Of a stretch of DNA of 64,000 nt, positions 1 to 11,677 are shown piece by piece (positions within the stretch are counted from its first letter, which is position 1; each line of letters begins with the position of its first letter). The position numbers and the translations under genes are program-made. The stretch is taken from NCBI GenBank assembly GCA_036768485.1, contig JAVLUZ010000169.1, positions 1,056,936 through 1,120,935 on the forward strand. Reading direction: 5' to 3'. Under the pieces are notes generated by a model. It had not been told where the DNA came from. It did no database searches and saw nothing but the letters and a program-made list of their open reading frames with translations. This stretch comes from Mermis nigrescens (Eukaryota; Nematoda; Enoplea; Mermithida; Mermithidae).

Positions 1-1756
1 GTGTGCCAAAATTCTGTTGCAAAAATTATTCGGCATGATTTATCAATCAAACTTCGGAAAAAACGTGTTTTTTAGCCCATTTTTTACCTCTGATTTCGAA
101 CTTTACACCCCCATAAATAACTCAATATTGCGTTTTTTTAAAATGCGGTTTGCTGCGATGTTTAGCCCCTGTGAGGCACTTTATTAATGCTGTCTTCGAT
201 TTGCACTGACTCATAAGCGGAAAAATTTGGCAGAGAAATCTTAGTTAAAATCCGTTTTTTTACACCATCCACTAGAGTGTAAACTTTAAACCCCAGGATC
301 TAACTCACCATAGAGCATACAAGACTTTGCTTATATGCAGAATGTAGCCCTTGATCCGCTCTACATTTCTGTCAGAAAACATTTTAAAAACCTCATAACC
401 GGAGTTAGTATCGGACATAGGAAGGTTGAAAACTCGACCAAAAAGTGCTTTTTCACCCCCAGATTTTCGCACTCTTTACACTGCCGTTCGATAAATAATG
501 CGAATTTCAAAAACAAAAAAGTGTCATCTGTAGAATTCATCCTCTATTATCCTATTCTGTTCAATCCTTCAAGTCATTAATACTCAGTTGTCCACATGCC
601 GCAGTAAAGGTCCCAAAATTTGTCCTATGTTATAACGTTACACAAAAACTTTACACCTTCTTTACACAGTCAATTTTGAGTTTCAAGAAAAACAAAAAAA
701 CAGGGGCAGCGAATTTTTTATTATCTTTCTTTTTAAAAAAAACCGCACCTTCCAGAAGTGTCCCGTTATAGCTGTAGGGGGAGTGCCCAGGTGTTGGGGG
801 TACCCAAGTATACTATAGGTACGCGCTAACGCGCTACCTATGATGAAACTATTAAATCAAAACAAGTTCTACGAAACGAGTTTAAGCCTATCTAAATTTA
901 AGGCTTTTAGCTTTTCATAAAAATTGCTTAGCTTGTACATACATATATCCAACCTTTTTGTAAATTTCCGCTGTAGTCACCCGTATCCTGTTGATATCAG
1001 AAAGCAAATGAGGGCTCCATACAGTTGGAGCATACCTACATACACTCTACTATAGGCCGAACACAATTCTTAAAAGCAAGAACAAACATTTTTAGATCAC
1101 GTGATTCAGAACATTTGGAAATCAAAGCGCTCATTTTCGAAAGTTTTGCTGATATATTATAGTTGTTTCATTCCAGAGCTCATTCCCACTTTAGAGTTCA
1201 TTACTGTAGCAGAATGTCTTATGAGTTAGGTTATTGCAGCAGTGTTAGATGTGACACAGTTTAAGCAAAACGCTTTAAACATCAATAAAAAGAGTTTAAA
1301 GTTGCCAGCTGCTACGAGAGCGGGACTGGAAAAGCCGTCTGTGCAGTGAACAACTAATACAGCAATAAGAATTTAGATAAAATGGGCTATTTGGAATGGA
1401 ATTGATTATAGTACAATTACAACGTCAAGCATAGTTAAAATTAAAAAAGTATCACTTACATACCTATGTAGCCTTATTGCACGGAACCTTGCGTTTTCTT
1501 CAAAAGTGGTCGAAATTGACTATAAACTGTGGAGTAATGTAGTTTTAGCATTACTACGACTTTTGAGTAGATTTTGACCCAAAAAGCTCAATTTTGCGAC
1601 CTCCCTGTCCCAAGACCGACCGATCCCCACAGATCGGCCAAGCGGTGTATCTAAATGGTAGTTACTTATTTACTACATCTGCTTTTATTCACTGCAACGT
1701 TCTTACAGCTGCAGCTTTGACGTAACAGTTCCAAATCTGTTCAAAGAAAATCTACA
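1..1756. other. intergenic, no gene seen
   Basis: No reading frame here looks like a conserved protein. The first 760 bases are AT-rich and repeatedly contain the word TTTACAC; similar wording recurs near 50.1-50.7 kb, so this is probably a diverged interspersed repeat. Around 813-842 a short GC-rich imperfect palindrome (GGTACGCGC ... GCGCTACC) could form a hairpin. From 850 to 1756 nothing is recognised. Confidence 0.5.
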
Positions 1757-1877
1757 TATAGTCTGTTTCACATAAGTAAGAATTTTCTTCGTCAGTTAGC
1801 CAAGGTGTGCTATAATCGCAATTTGTCAGAGATGATTTTTAAGACTTAACGCCCAAACTCGAGTGAAACGGACTATA
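1757..1877. mobile_element. MITE, AGTCTGTTTCA terminal-repeat family, copy 1
   Basis: A 121-bp element with terminal inverted repeats: TATAGTCTGTTTCAC on the left and GTGAAACGGACTATA on the right. It has no coding capacity. The internal words GCTATAATCGCAAT and CAG-AG are shared with a second copy at 50745-50912, so this is a family and not a chance hairpin. The autonomous partner and superfamily are unknown; a TA target duplication is possible but cannot be separated from the terminal repeat. Confidence 0.7.
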
Positions 1878-2107
1878 GTGTATCTAAAATTCCAGGCTAG
1901 ACTAACGTTGGGGTTATGTAGGTAAGTACCTATGTACATATAAACGCGATGTTTTATTTCTAGCCAAGTGCATTCACTAAATAATATATAACGAATTGTT
2001 AACAATAGATAACGGGATAAAATCACAAATATTAGTTTACAGGAAGGCATATAAACAACCCAATAGGTGGTATTACTAAGTAATCATGCGCCAAGTGATG
2101 ATATTAT

Positions 2108-2124
2108 TGAATGAATGAATGAAT
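2108..2124. repeat. (TGAA)n microsatellite
   Basis: Four tandem TGAA units just beyond the stop codon of the aquaporin-like gene, within its presumed 3' UTR. Confidence 0.8.
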
Positions 2125-2131
2125 AGAGAAT

Positions 2132-5100
2132 TTATTCCAGCTTGGCCCTATCATTAAGCCAAATTTTTTCGACTGTGAAGGCGACGGCGAATCCGATAAT
2201 GGACGGTAACCAAAACACTTCAAAGTGTTGTAAAGCAGTTATTCCTTTACAACCGAACAATCGACTGAACGCGACGGTCGGGTTTAAACCAGCCACGCCG
2301 AATAAAAATATCTCTGCGAGTAAAATAAGATAAGCTGATAGGGAAATCACAAGAATACAAGTAAAGAATAGAATATACATAAAATAAAAAATGAGATATC
2401 AGGAAGCAACAAAACTATCAAAACGCAATAAAATGCAACAATTACAAGAAAATGGAACGAACAATGTAAAAAATTAGCAAAAACGAGAGAAAAAAGCGTA
2501 TAAAGTAGAAAAGAAAGATAAAAATACGGTTAAGTAGAAAATACAATATAAATAAAAAAAGCAACGACGAAAGTTTTGATTTGGAAAAATTTTTTGATTT
2601 ACAAACGTAGCTGATCTACAAGACAAAAACGGGTAAAAGTCGATAATGGATATAAAAAAATTTGGAGAAAATAAAATGCGAGCACAAAAAAATCGGAAAA
2701 ATTAGAAAAATCGCCTTCAAGACCAAAATATAGAAGGCAATAATAACTGAAAATGACTAAAATCCATAAAATAAAATTTAAAAGTCAAAGCTCAATGATA
2801 AATGCATGATTTCTGGCAAAATTTTGAAGTTTAGGGACAATTTTTCAAAATTTTAGGTAACGTAAATTTAAGGTTCTTTTGCCATTTTATGAAAAAGATC
2901 ATTAATTTCTCCCCCAATGAGGATAGCCGATTGCCGCTTTCCCCAAATTTCGAGCCGCTACAGGTACGATTAGACTACCTGCTATAATTTTTCAGCCAAA
3001 ATAGGCATCTTAGCCATACATGGCCTGGGCAGCACCAATTTCTTGGGGACAGGATGCGGTTAAACGCAAAAAATGTTACTAAAAATAGAATTCAGGGGGT
3101 CTACGGTAATCTGCGGGAAGTATTTCAATTTCTAGGGCAAATGCAACCATACCTGGGCGTGGGGGGTTTGGGAGGGTATGCATCCCCTCCCCCAAGAAAC
3201 CAAAATACCCCCAGAATTCAATTTTTGATTTTTTTTGTTTTTTTTTCGCAATTTTTTGATGCCAATGGCTGGTGCTCGATAAGAAACGTTGAAAAATCGT
3301 GTTTTTCCGCCATACCACCTTTTTAGGGCCATTTTTTGACCATAGAAAAAATCTTGCACTCCCACCCCCCAGAACTTTGGTGCCGCCCACCTATGGATAC
3401 AACGCCCACACGCCCGTGTGTGGTCTTAGCCCGCTTTAATTAAAAATTATGCCTCAATTAAAAATTAAGCTCTAATTAAAATTAAGCTAAGGCTGCGCTC
3501 TATAAATTTAATTGAATTTATAAACATGACCATCATAGTAGTTACGGCTGGGTACCATACCTGAGCGTGGATGTTCGAGGGATATGCAGCCCCTTAGAAA
3601 TTAAAATACCCCCCCAGAAACCGAAATGCCCCAGAATTCAGTATTTTTTTGCTTTTTTTCCGCAAATTTTGATGCCAATGGATAGTGCTCGATGAGAAGC
3701 GTTGGAAAATGGTAATTTTTTCGCCATACCACTATTTTTAAGGCCATTTTTGACCTTCGAACAAATCTTGCACCCCCTCCGAACTTTGGTGCCGCCCACC
3801 TATGGTGGGTACCTGGGGAGAAATGCTTAAGCACAGGACACGTTGTAGCACAGACGGTGAAGTGCGGGGCTGGGACGCAGATTGGTGTGCTAAAATTTGT
3901 GGATTAATAATAAAAGTTAACGTAGACGACGTCAAATTGGTGTACTAAAAAATACTAGGGGGACAGCTAAGTCTAAATGTAAAGTAAGCTTAAATGTAAA
4001 CTGAAATATTAAACCGGGGCACGGGGCAAGCCTAAGTGTAAAGGGGGCGGGGGACGGACACCCAAATCAACGTGTCTTATGCTAGGCTGGAAAGCCCCCG
4101 ATGGGGATATCCACCCGGTAGCAAACAGTCGGTTTTGTAACCCCATTGTACAACATCGACTGCTTTGCCCAGAAGTAAAAATTGGTCGGAAAATCGGAAT
4201 CAATATTGATACAACTAGTCTTAGTTTAATCTTAGTTAACTCTTGAGGAAATCTAGCTCACATAGCTCCCACCATTTGAAGCCCTCACTGAGGAGGGCCT
4301 GAGTGGTTCCCAGCCAACTAAGCATCGGACAAGTTATTTTTGGGGGCCCGTCCATGGCCTACTTTACACTTAGGCTTAAGTTCTCAGATTGCAGTCCCTA
4401 ACTATTTTAGTACACCAATTCAACGTCGCCTAGGTTAACTATTTATTTCCATACCTGCTTAATTTCAGTACCTACACCAATTCTACCTCGCCCACAGAGC
4501 AAGCCCACCCCCGCCGCCTCTGCTTTGTGTCCTATGCTTAACCATCAGATCCAGGGTACCGAATGATACCCTCACCATCACCAAGGGTTCCCAGCCTAGC
4601 ATAGGACACGTTGATTTGGGGGTCCGTCCCCCAACCCCCTTACACTTAGGCTTGACCTCTACCCAGGTTAGCTATTTCAATTTACATTTAAGCTTACCTT
4701 ACACTCAGTGTTTTTTTTCGGCAAAAAAACTTTCCCAATGTACAAAGATTTTTCAGGACCATCTATGTACATGCACAAAGATTTTCGAGAAGACAAAAAT
4801 TGCGAAAAGGTGTGAAATTCCAAGAAAATTCTTGCCGCTTCGCGCCGAAATGAGTAATTCTTTGTCCTATATATCTTTAAAATGGCAGAATTTGCATTTA
4901 GAATGGAAAAATGTCAAATTTTTCGGCGCTTTGCGCCGCTTTAAGACAATTTTTAGTAATTTTTGGCGTCAGAAACCCAGAAATTAGCTAAAATACACTA
5001 CCATAAATCGAAAAACCCTGCTTTAACCACACTAAAATCGCTACTGTACCATATTACAGTAGGTACACAAAATTTTGCATGTACAAAATGTACAAAGACT

Positions 5101-7955
5101 TTTGGGGATCATCCTTGTACACGTACAAGCAGACTTTGTACAAAAAACAAACACTGCTCACACTTAGACTTAGTTGTCCCCAACTATTTGTTAGTACACC
5201 AATTCGGCGTCGCCTAGCTTATTTTTTATTATTAGTCCACCAAATTTTTAGTACACACATCTGCATCCCAGCCCCGCCCCCACCGCCTACGCTACAACGT
5301 GTCCTATGCTTAAGCGTTGCTCCCCTGGTACCCACCATACCTGGGCGTGAAGGGGGGTCCGGGGGTATGTACCCCCAAAAACCAAAATACCCCCCAGAAT
5401 TCAATTTATGAATATTTCTTGTTTTTAGCAATTTTTTGATGCCCATGGATAGTGCTCGATGAGAAACGTTGAAAAATAATGTCTTTTTCGCCATCCCACC
5501 ATTTTTAAGGCCATTTTTTGACCTTTGAAAAAAATTTTGCACCCCCAGAACTTTGGTGGCGCCCACCTATGGTACCCCCATATCTACTCGCCATACATGA
5601 GCAGCAACCAAAATCCTAGGACGGTCCAATGGGGCCAAATCGCAAAAAAAAACAACAAAAAAATTCAATTCTAAGGGTACCGATTTTTCGGGACTTTCAG
5701 ATTCTGGGAGGCGTGGTGGTCCGGCGGACCCCCAGACGTCCTACCCCACGCCCATGTGTGCACACAGGCCCGTAACCCTGGGGGGCAATTGGGTCAGTTG
5801 CCCCTCCTAAAACAAAAAAAGATATAAATGAAAAATTCTACTAAGTGCAATTAAAGGTCACCAAAACAGATTTTTTGAATACTTTCGAGATAGTAGACGC
5901 AAAATTTTGTGTCGCTTTGTGTCGAATTGAGTGTTTTTGTGAAGTTTTTGTCTTTAACATGCTAAAATTTGAATTAGGCATGGAGAACCTGTTAAATTTT
6001 TCCAGCGCTTCGCGCCTAATCCCTAATTTTCTGCTTATTTTTCTTTGCCGGGCACAGAGATTGAAGACAAATACAAAAGCTAAAATATTGTCTGTGGACT
6101 GGACGCTGAAAAAACCAGTTGCACAAATAGTTTGAACAATATTGTTTGTTTTTGAGCATAAAATAAGTTTAAAAATGATTGGATTTTTTTTAAATTTTTC
6201 TTCACCATTAGAGCTCGTTGAGAAACGCTCAAAGATTCCTTTTTTTAAACTAACCCCGAATGGTTCTCGAGATATCTGACTTTCAAAATTTCTGTCCTCC
6301 CTCCTCGAAATAAAATCCTGTCTTATGGGCCTATGTGCACATCACTATAAAAATACTCCGCGTACCAGTAGCCAAACCAGCTGCAATCAGCACATTTGAG
6401 ATAAGCGGGGTCCACGTCGGCACTTTTTTGGCAATTATACCGACTACTACCAGACGCAATGTAAAGCAAACGATGAATTCGTACAGCACCAAATAAAGAA
6501 TGGGGAGCTATAGAAAAACAGCATAATTTAAAAATGAAGGAAAAACTAAAAAATGATAAAAAAGTTTAGATTAATACGAAAAAGATACAGGAAATGCTAA
6601 TAAATCGAAAAGAAACTGAACTACAAACTAAACGCATGTATAATACACGGCACGCTTTTTAAAAGTTTCTAGAACTTAAGCAGTTAAACTTTTCTCCTCG
6701 TTTAGCATGAACTATGAAAAATTTGCCAAAAATCAGATTATTTGTAAAAGAATTAAAGAAATTTTATGGCTTATTTACATAGCCCGCACAAGCTCAGGCT
6801 ATTACGACTTAAGCACAAAAGTACATAATTATGCTTTGATATGTATGTTCTACACTAAAGCAGTAAACAAATCTAATTACGTAGAAAAAGCGAAAAAAAT
6901 TATAAAAAGAAGAATGTCAAAAATGTAAACAATCAAAACAGTAGTCGTGGGAATAAGGAAAACAGTCAGCATCCCCATCCCAAGTAAACGACTCATTCTG
7001 AAATTTAGAAAGGAAGATATTTTCTACAATATGGTAAATATGTCAAATTTTATGCAAATTTACACAAATTCTCAATAAACAAGAATTAGCATAATCTTTG
7101 TTTAATTTTTTTATTAATTTACGAAATTTGTTATTTAGCAAATTTAATCAATTTACAGTCGGATTCATTAAAACAGGTATGTAGTTGGATGAAATGAAAC
7201 ACCCTGTTCTACGAAAGAGGCTCCTTATTGGCCATGAACCACTAAAAAAAGATTTCAGAGGTTGGTCGCGTCCCCATCCCCCGATTTAGGCAAAATTAAG
7301 GTTTTTAGGCCACGTTTAGATGTTTTTTGTTAATTTTGGCCAGGAATTGACTGACAGTCATTTATATACTGCCCACCTTAAGATTTCTGCGAAAAAGATT
7401 CGCCAAAACGACTCAAAATAATACAAGAACTTACATTTTTTTAGTTTTTTTTATTTTTTATCTTTTTATTAATTTATCTCAATACGCTAAATAGCGAACC
7501 CGATGAGGCAGAACGCATTCGAAACTCAGAGCCTGCGCGGCATGCTTGTCGCTCAATTCTATCCACCAAATTCGCCTGGCCAGGCGAAACGCGCACAGGG
7601 CGCCAAAAACCTGTGATGTCAGAACGAGTAAAAAGTGCCGAAATTCCAGACGTCCGGCTAAAAATCGTTCCAAAGCCGAAGAGGGCGAAACGCACGCGTT
7701 TCGAGTAGTCAGTCGATGAAGATTGAGCAAAATAGCAACAATCACGAAAAAACCCTTTAAGCCGTAATTTTGGACAACTAAATGGTTTTCGTAAACGCAC
7801 GTGCAAACTTGCAAAGTGCCCAAGAATTCGAATAAAAGCATCCGATTTAGGTGATTTCGACCGAAACCGAGAACGTTGCCGACGAAACGTCGGGATAGTT
7901 CGCAAAATAGAAAAACGCACGTGTAATAAATAATGGATACCACTATTGGTTCCAT
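2132..7955 (-). CDS. aquaporin-11/12-like membrane channel, 3 exons
   Basis: Spliced gene of about 259 residues: exon 1 complement(7500-7955), exon 2 complement(6366-6507), exon 3 complement(2132-2313). Donors are CGG|GTTCGC and ACTG|GTACGC; acceptors are CTATAG|CTCCCC and CTCGCAG|AGATA; phases are 0 and 1, all in frame. The start ATG has A at -3. Exon 1 contains FEFLGTLQVCTC and a RIWWIELSDKH segment typical of AQP11/12-type superaquaporins. The first NPA box is degenerate (SPS in CVSPSSALERF), as is usual for this subfamily. Exon 3 has the second box as NPT (GLNPTVAF), with the Cys nine residues after it that marks the subfamily. Family members are intracellular (ER) channels for water, glycerol or peroxide; the substrate here is inferred. 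Intron 2 (4.05 kb) is full of mobile elements, with no disruption of the exons. Expression is unproven. Confidence 0.85.
3148..3395 (+). mobile_element. hAT-type MITE family A, copy A1
   Basis: Family A elements are about 250 bp and start CAYACCTGGGCG and end GCCCACSTATG. In forward orientation they carry a C-rich block (CCCCAGAA-CAAAATACCCCC), then CAATTTTTTGATGCCAATGG and ATTTTTAAGGCCATTTTTTGACC. This copy is full length but diverged; flanking octamers AATGCAAC and GATACAAC match at six of eight positions. It lies in intron 2 of the aquaporin-like gene. Confidence 0.8.
3556..3804 (+). mobile_element. hAT-type MITE family A, copy A2
   Basis: Full-length family A copy with both terminal repeats (CATACCTGAGCG and CCCACCTATG). 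Flanks are CTGGGTAC on the left and GTGGGTAC on the right, an 8-bp duplication with one mismatch. Its right flank is the terminal octamer of the fold-back element that follows. Confidence 0.85.
3805..5335. mobile_element. fold-back element with about 175-bp inverted ends
   Basis: The left end (GTGGGTACCTGGGGAG, then AATGCTTAAGCA and GGACACGTTGTAGC) is repeated in reverse complement at the right end (CTCCCCTGGTACCCAC) for about 175 bp, with several small differences. The middle has a further partial copy of the end near 4400-4560 and an inverted pair around 4046-4110 and 4580-4640 (CACGTTGATTTGGG). No protein is encoded. Family A MITEs abut both ends. Confidence 0.65.
4735..5160 (+). repeat. 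interspersed repeat rich in TGTACAAAG, copy 1
   Basis: This stretch matches 62735-63065 and 63066-63410 closely. Shared landmarks in order are TGTACATG(T)ACAAAG, the palindrome CGCTTCGCGCCGAAATG, ATATCTTTA-AATGGCAGA, a second CGGCGC palindrome, and CACTAAAATCGCTACTGT. It is non-coding, lies within the fold-back in aquaporin intron 2, and its class is unknown. Confidence 0.7.
5336..5571 (+). mobile_element. hAT-type MITE family A, copy A3
   Basis: Full-length family A copy, same orientation as A1 and A2. Flanking octamers are GTACCCAC and GTACCCCC (seven of eight identical). The left octamer is the reverse complement of the octamer next to A2, so two independent insertions hit the two ends of the same fold-back. 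Confidence 0.85.
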
Positions 7956-8795
7956 GATTCGGCGATCTTCTTCAAAAAGTGAATTATATAAGATAGAGCA
8001 TGATATACGGTCACATGGTCAAAAGTTCTGGGAGATGGATAAACCGATTTTCCTTAGGGAAATATGAATACTCGATTTTGTCATTTAATGCCAAATTTTG
8101 ATACTTAATCCTTTGCATTCCGTTCTACCTGAATTTTTGTAGTTGAATTTTCATTAAAAAATGACAATAACGGCGATGAAATGCCCTGCAACATTATTTA
8201 TATGTACTAAATAATGGAAAAAAGTGTCTTTTTGGGTAAACTTAAGAGGTAACCGCCTGAAAAATAAGTATATGTGCTCGCGTAAATACTTTTTCCTGAA
8301 TCGATGTTTTGCGGCTATGGGAAAAGGAAGCTGGTGCTTGCTAAACTCGAAACGTGGACCCAGCCCCATATCCAGGATTTTGCTTAGGGAAGGGGGCGTG
8401 ACCAAAATGTTTTGAAAACACCCGGCATAGGTGCGCAAGGTTGAACTTTCAGTGGGAAGGGGGGTGCAAATCGTAAATCAGTAGATAGCTACGTGCTTTA
8501 TAAAAAAGGGTTTCATAGCAAAACATGATGGTATTCACACGTGGGCGTGGATAAGAAATAATTTGTCTATTAAGTGATGAGAAATAAACTTAAATGATAA
8601 ATTTGCTGTATAAATATGGAATAAAAAAAATTTGAAATTTTTCTTAGCCATTTTATAGAGCTCGCCGAGATGGGCTCAAAATTTCCTTTATTTTCGCTTA
8701 TCTCCCAATAATTCATGAGATATCTGGCCTCAAAAATTTTCGCCCCCCCCCAAATAAAATCCTGGATATGGGACTGGTTGAGTTACGTTAACCGT

Positions 8796-8995
8796 ATTTT
8801 TCCAAACGGTCTGGTTGACATTATAGACCAGACCTAAATTTCTGTTCCAATTTCCCACTTTTTTCCACGTACATATTTTGCGAGGTCAAAAACCTTAAAA
8901 AATAGAGCACTCGTGTTAAAAAATTAGTGTATTTTGAGTAGAAAATCATTCATACACATGTAATAGAGGTGATGTCAACTATCCAAAAATTGATT
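8796..8995 (+). repeat. interspersed repeat E (GGTTGACATTATAGACC), copy 1
   Basis: Begins around TGGTTGACATTATAGACC and continues with a run of TTTCCACTTTTTTCCACG and AAATAGAGC. Much longer copies are at 15748-16100 and 17440-17790. Non-coding. The rest of 7956-9015 shows nothing recognisable. Confidence 0.6.
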
Positions 8996-9017
8996 GGGCC
9001 TTAGGTACCTTCGCATC

Positions 9018-9505
9018 CGATTCTCGTAACGAATTGTTTTACAACTGTTTTTTGTCTACAGGATTAACAACCATATCTTTTAAAATTCTGATAACTTCAC
9101 TTGCTATTTATGTAGAATCTCACTTTAATTTTCAGAAAGCAGACTATTTTAATATTGATAGCTTCCTTTCTACTATTTCTTGGCCTGATCTTTTTTCTAC
9201 TTATTTAACTGTTAACAAAACGTATAATGTATTTTTAAATGTTTTAAGGCCTATTCTTTTTGCTTTGTTCCTAATGTCAAAGCAAAGCCTTCCAAAAATC
9301 GAGTTATTCAAGGGTCCATTCTTAGACATACGTTGTTTTTGATTTTTTTAAATGATATCTTTGATGACATGTCAAGTTCGACTTTTACGTTCGCGGATGA
9401 CCTTAAAATATTTAATCTTTCCTACAATTATCAAATACTTCAGACTGATTTAGATAGAATTTATATTTGGGCCACCAAAAATTGTTTACCAATATCCAGT
9501 GATCG
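9018..9505 (+). pseudogene. LINE (jockey/CR1-like) fragment, internally deleted
   Basis: The first part (about 9034-9240) encodes FNFQKADYFNIDSFLSTI and downstream residues resembling the linker after the endonuclease domain of jockey/CR1-type LINEs. After a deletion and frameshift near 9250-9295 the frame resumes with VIQGSILRHTLFLIFLNDIF, equivalent to the RT motif QGSILGPLLF-NDI. The catalytic FADDLKIF (about 9385-9410) follows. The fragment stops near 9505 at a G/C-rich unrelated sequence. No 5' end, most RT fingers or 3' end remain, so it is dead. Clade assignment is tentative. Confidence 0.75.
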
Positions 9506-9976
9506 TACGGGGACCCGACCACAGAAATCCCCGGCCTAAACCCCGACCGGGGGCAAGATTTTTTGAGTCGGGGTTGAACCTTTTTTCGGGGGTGAAATAT
9601 AGCATTTAATTTTTTGGCACATAGAAGAATTGTATAAATGGCAAATAAATTCGGCAAACACCAAACAAGGATGATTCATTCGTGAGCATATTGAATATGC
9701 TAAACTCGACACTCGCGATATTTCATAAAATGTACGCCTAGTTGCCATGTTCTAACATGACATACATGTTCACATATTTATCACCATAAAGTGCACCAAA
9801 ACGCTCTGCATTTTGTCATTCGAAAAAATACACTATGGATTTATTATATTATGCATTAGCCTCCATCTATCCGCGCGTTAGTCTCCATTTGACTCTTAGA
9901 ATAACTTTGTTCTGTCTGCTAGCTTAAATTAATTTATATTTCAGACTGAATTGAAAATTTATTCACTACATATATG

Positions 9977-10720
9977 TGTTACGGCTTGGTAACAAAAGAA
10001 AAGAATCGATTAGGTTTTGATGCTTTATTAGGAGAAAAAATAAACAAAGAATAGGTAAGTACGTTAATTTGAATGTATAATTTACGAAACGCGAATCATT
10101 TACCGGTTAGACATATGTCGTTTGCTCGTCTCGATTGTTAACGCTTAAATTTCGCTCCTTAGCTCCGAAAAACTGTTCAACTCTTATAACGTCCGATTAT
10201 TTCGTTCGCTAAAGTTTACTCGCTCCTTCCGATCCGATCCGACTGCTTCTGACTTCTGATCGCGTTACTCACTCAACTATTTCGCTAACTACCTCCTGCC
10301 TTCGATCGGAGCTTTCGTCATTTTTATTCCAAGTTTTACTTAGTATCTTAATTTAGCTTGCCTCGAAGAGCTTATGCTTTGTTAGGGCGTTGACTGTGGC
10401 CCTCGTCCTAATTCCTTCGGTATACTTGATATAGTTCTCGCTTGACTCGCTTACGATCAAGACTGTTGACTCCAAAATACGTCAGCCTTTGTACAGTTTT
10501 AGATTAAAGTGTTTTGACAATGGATTACGTGACTGAGTAGCATGTTCGCTCACTCGTTGAAGCTAAAACGTTTCGACGAGCTTTTCTAAAATATCTTACG
10601 AATACATTTAAAAATTATAGGCGCGCGGAAGATAAAAAGGTTGAATACAGTAAGAAAATGTTTGGCTACTTAGAAAAGGAAAAGCTTTTAAAAAGATACA
10701 TAAATCACTCTTTTGTCACA
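9977..10720 (-). repeat. 3' LTR of the LTR retrotransposon
   Basis: On the plus strand it runs from TGTTACGGCTTGG to TCACTCTTTTGTCACA. It matches 13071-13817 almost base for base; the clearest difference is a replaced patch near 10416-10432. TATG precedes it at 9973-9976. Confidence 0.9.
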
Positions 10721-11677
10721 TGCCGGCCCTTCAAAAGTCGAACGCCCTCGTTCGACGCGGCTATGGATGAAGGTTGTATCCCTTGTGCGACGGGTCTGGG
10801 TCATCAATCCAATTCGGTCATCAAGGTGGTTTGATCCCGGGAAAGTCGGCCCCGACGGGCTGAGCTCTGATGGAGCTCGGCATGGCATGTGGGCAGCACC
10901 TACAGATGCAGGTGTGCCTGGCACATCTCGATCGGTGCCAACTGTTTTATTCGTATGAAATAAGTGCTTTTGAGTTGCTCGAGTTAACAGTTTACAGCAT
11001 GCGTATTTGCATATTAATTCACGAGTTGCAGTCAGTTCATTACGTTCTTTTCGATACGACTCCGAAATAATTTTAATTTTTTGATGTTCTAGAGGATTAA
11101 GCTGATCGTTAGCCGTTGTAGCATGCAATTCTCTCATTACACCGCTTTTGAGCGAGTTCTGCGGTTCCGAAATGCGTGCACTTCTCAAGAAAAACGTGCT
11201 GAATTCTTTCTTCGTTAATGCGAGCTTTTCTTTCACCAGACAGACGAGGAAGCAAAGCATAACAATACTTAGTATCGTTTTCAGATTGTGCTTTGTTGGC
11301 GTGTTCTTTTCTAAATTAGCGAGTGGTTTTACTTGTAAGCCGTGTGACGTTGACTCATATTCGTTTTGCGGTTCGGTATTTGTGCCCAACGAAGCAGTTT
11401 TGCAAGGGGCACGATTAGAATATTTGGTGTTTTGCTGCATCACAGATGAGCTTTTAGTTTCAATATGCTCTTTATGCGTTTGTGACGTATTCACAGCTTT
11501 ACGATTTTTATTCGTACGCATTTTACATGAAGTTTCTGTCATCGTACTTCGACTTTCCGACTGAGGTGTTAAAACGCTAAAATTATTCGTAAATGAGCTT
11601 ATTCGCTCACAGTTTAACGCCTGTCTGTTAGAATTCATGTTTTGATTTCGTGTTTCCATTAGCTTTGATTTGAGCAT
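10688..11677 (-). CDS. second ORF of the LTR element, function unknown
   Basis: A 329-codon frame starting with ATG at 11677, overlapping the end of gag by 19 bp in another frame and running into the 3' LTR. That is where pol would start in a complete element, but no protease, RT, RNase H or integrase motif is visible. The first 125 residues are polar and rich in N, S, T and K. One hydrophobic stretch (ILSIVMLCFLVCLV, about residues 135-148) could be a membrane segment, followed by a basic, Cys-containing region. It may be the N-terminus of pol joined to a remnant of a third ORF, an Env-like remnant, or a lineage-specific ORF. Nothing identifies its function. Confidence 0.5.
   Translation of the reverse strand: MLKSKLMETRNQNMNSNRQALNCERISSFTNNFSVLTPQSESRSTMTETSCKMRTNKNRKAVNTSQTHKEHIETKSSSVMQQNTKYSNRAPCKTASLGTNTEPQNEYESTSHGLQVKPLANLEKNTPTKHNLKTILSIVMLCFLVCLVKEKLALTKKEFSTFFLRSARISEPQNSLKSGVMRELHATTANDQLNPLEHQKIKIISESYRKERNELTATRELICKYACCKLLTRATQKHLFHTNKTVGTDRDVPGTPASVGAAHMPCRAPSELSPSGPTFPGSNHLDDRIGLMTQTRRTRDTTFIHSRVERGRSTFEGPACDKRVIYVSF

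Noticed and set aside
3054..3390. Overlapping 77-103 codon frames within and around MITE A1
   Set aside because: All family A MITE copies give similar frames on both strands from the same repeat sequence; no conserved domain.
7474..7920. 148-codon minus-strand frame overlapping aquaporin exon 1
   Set aside because: Arg/Ser-rich out-of-frame shadow of exon 1, which has the conserved aquaporin segments in the other frame.
11148..11564. 138-codon plus-strand frame with Cys and Phe
   Set aside because: Antisense to ORF2 of the LTR element; no independent support.
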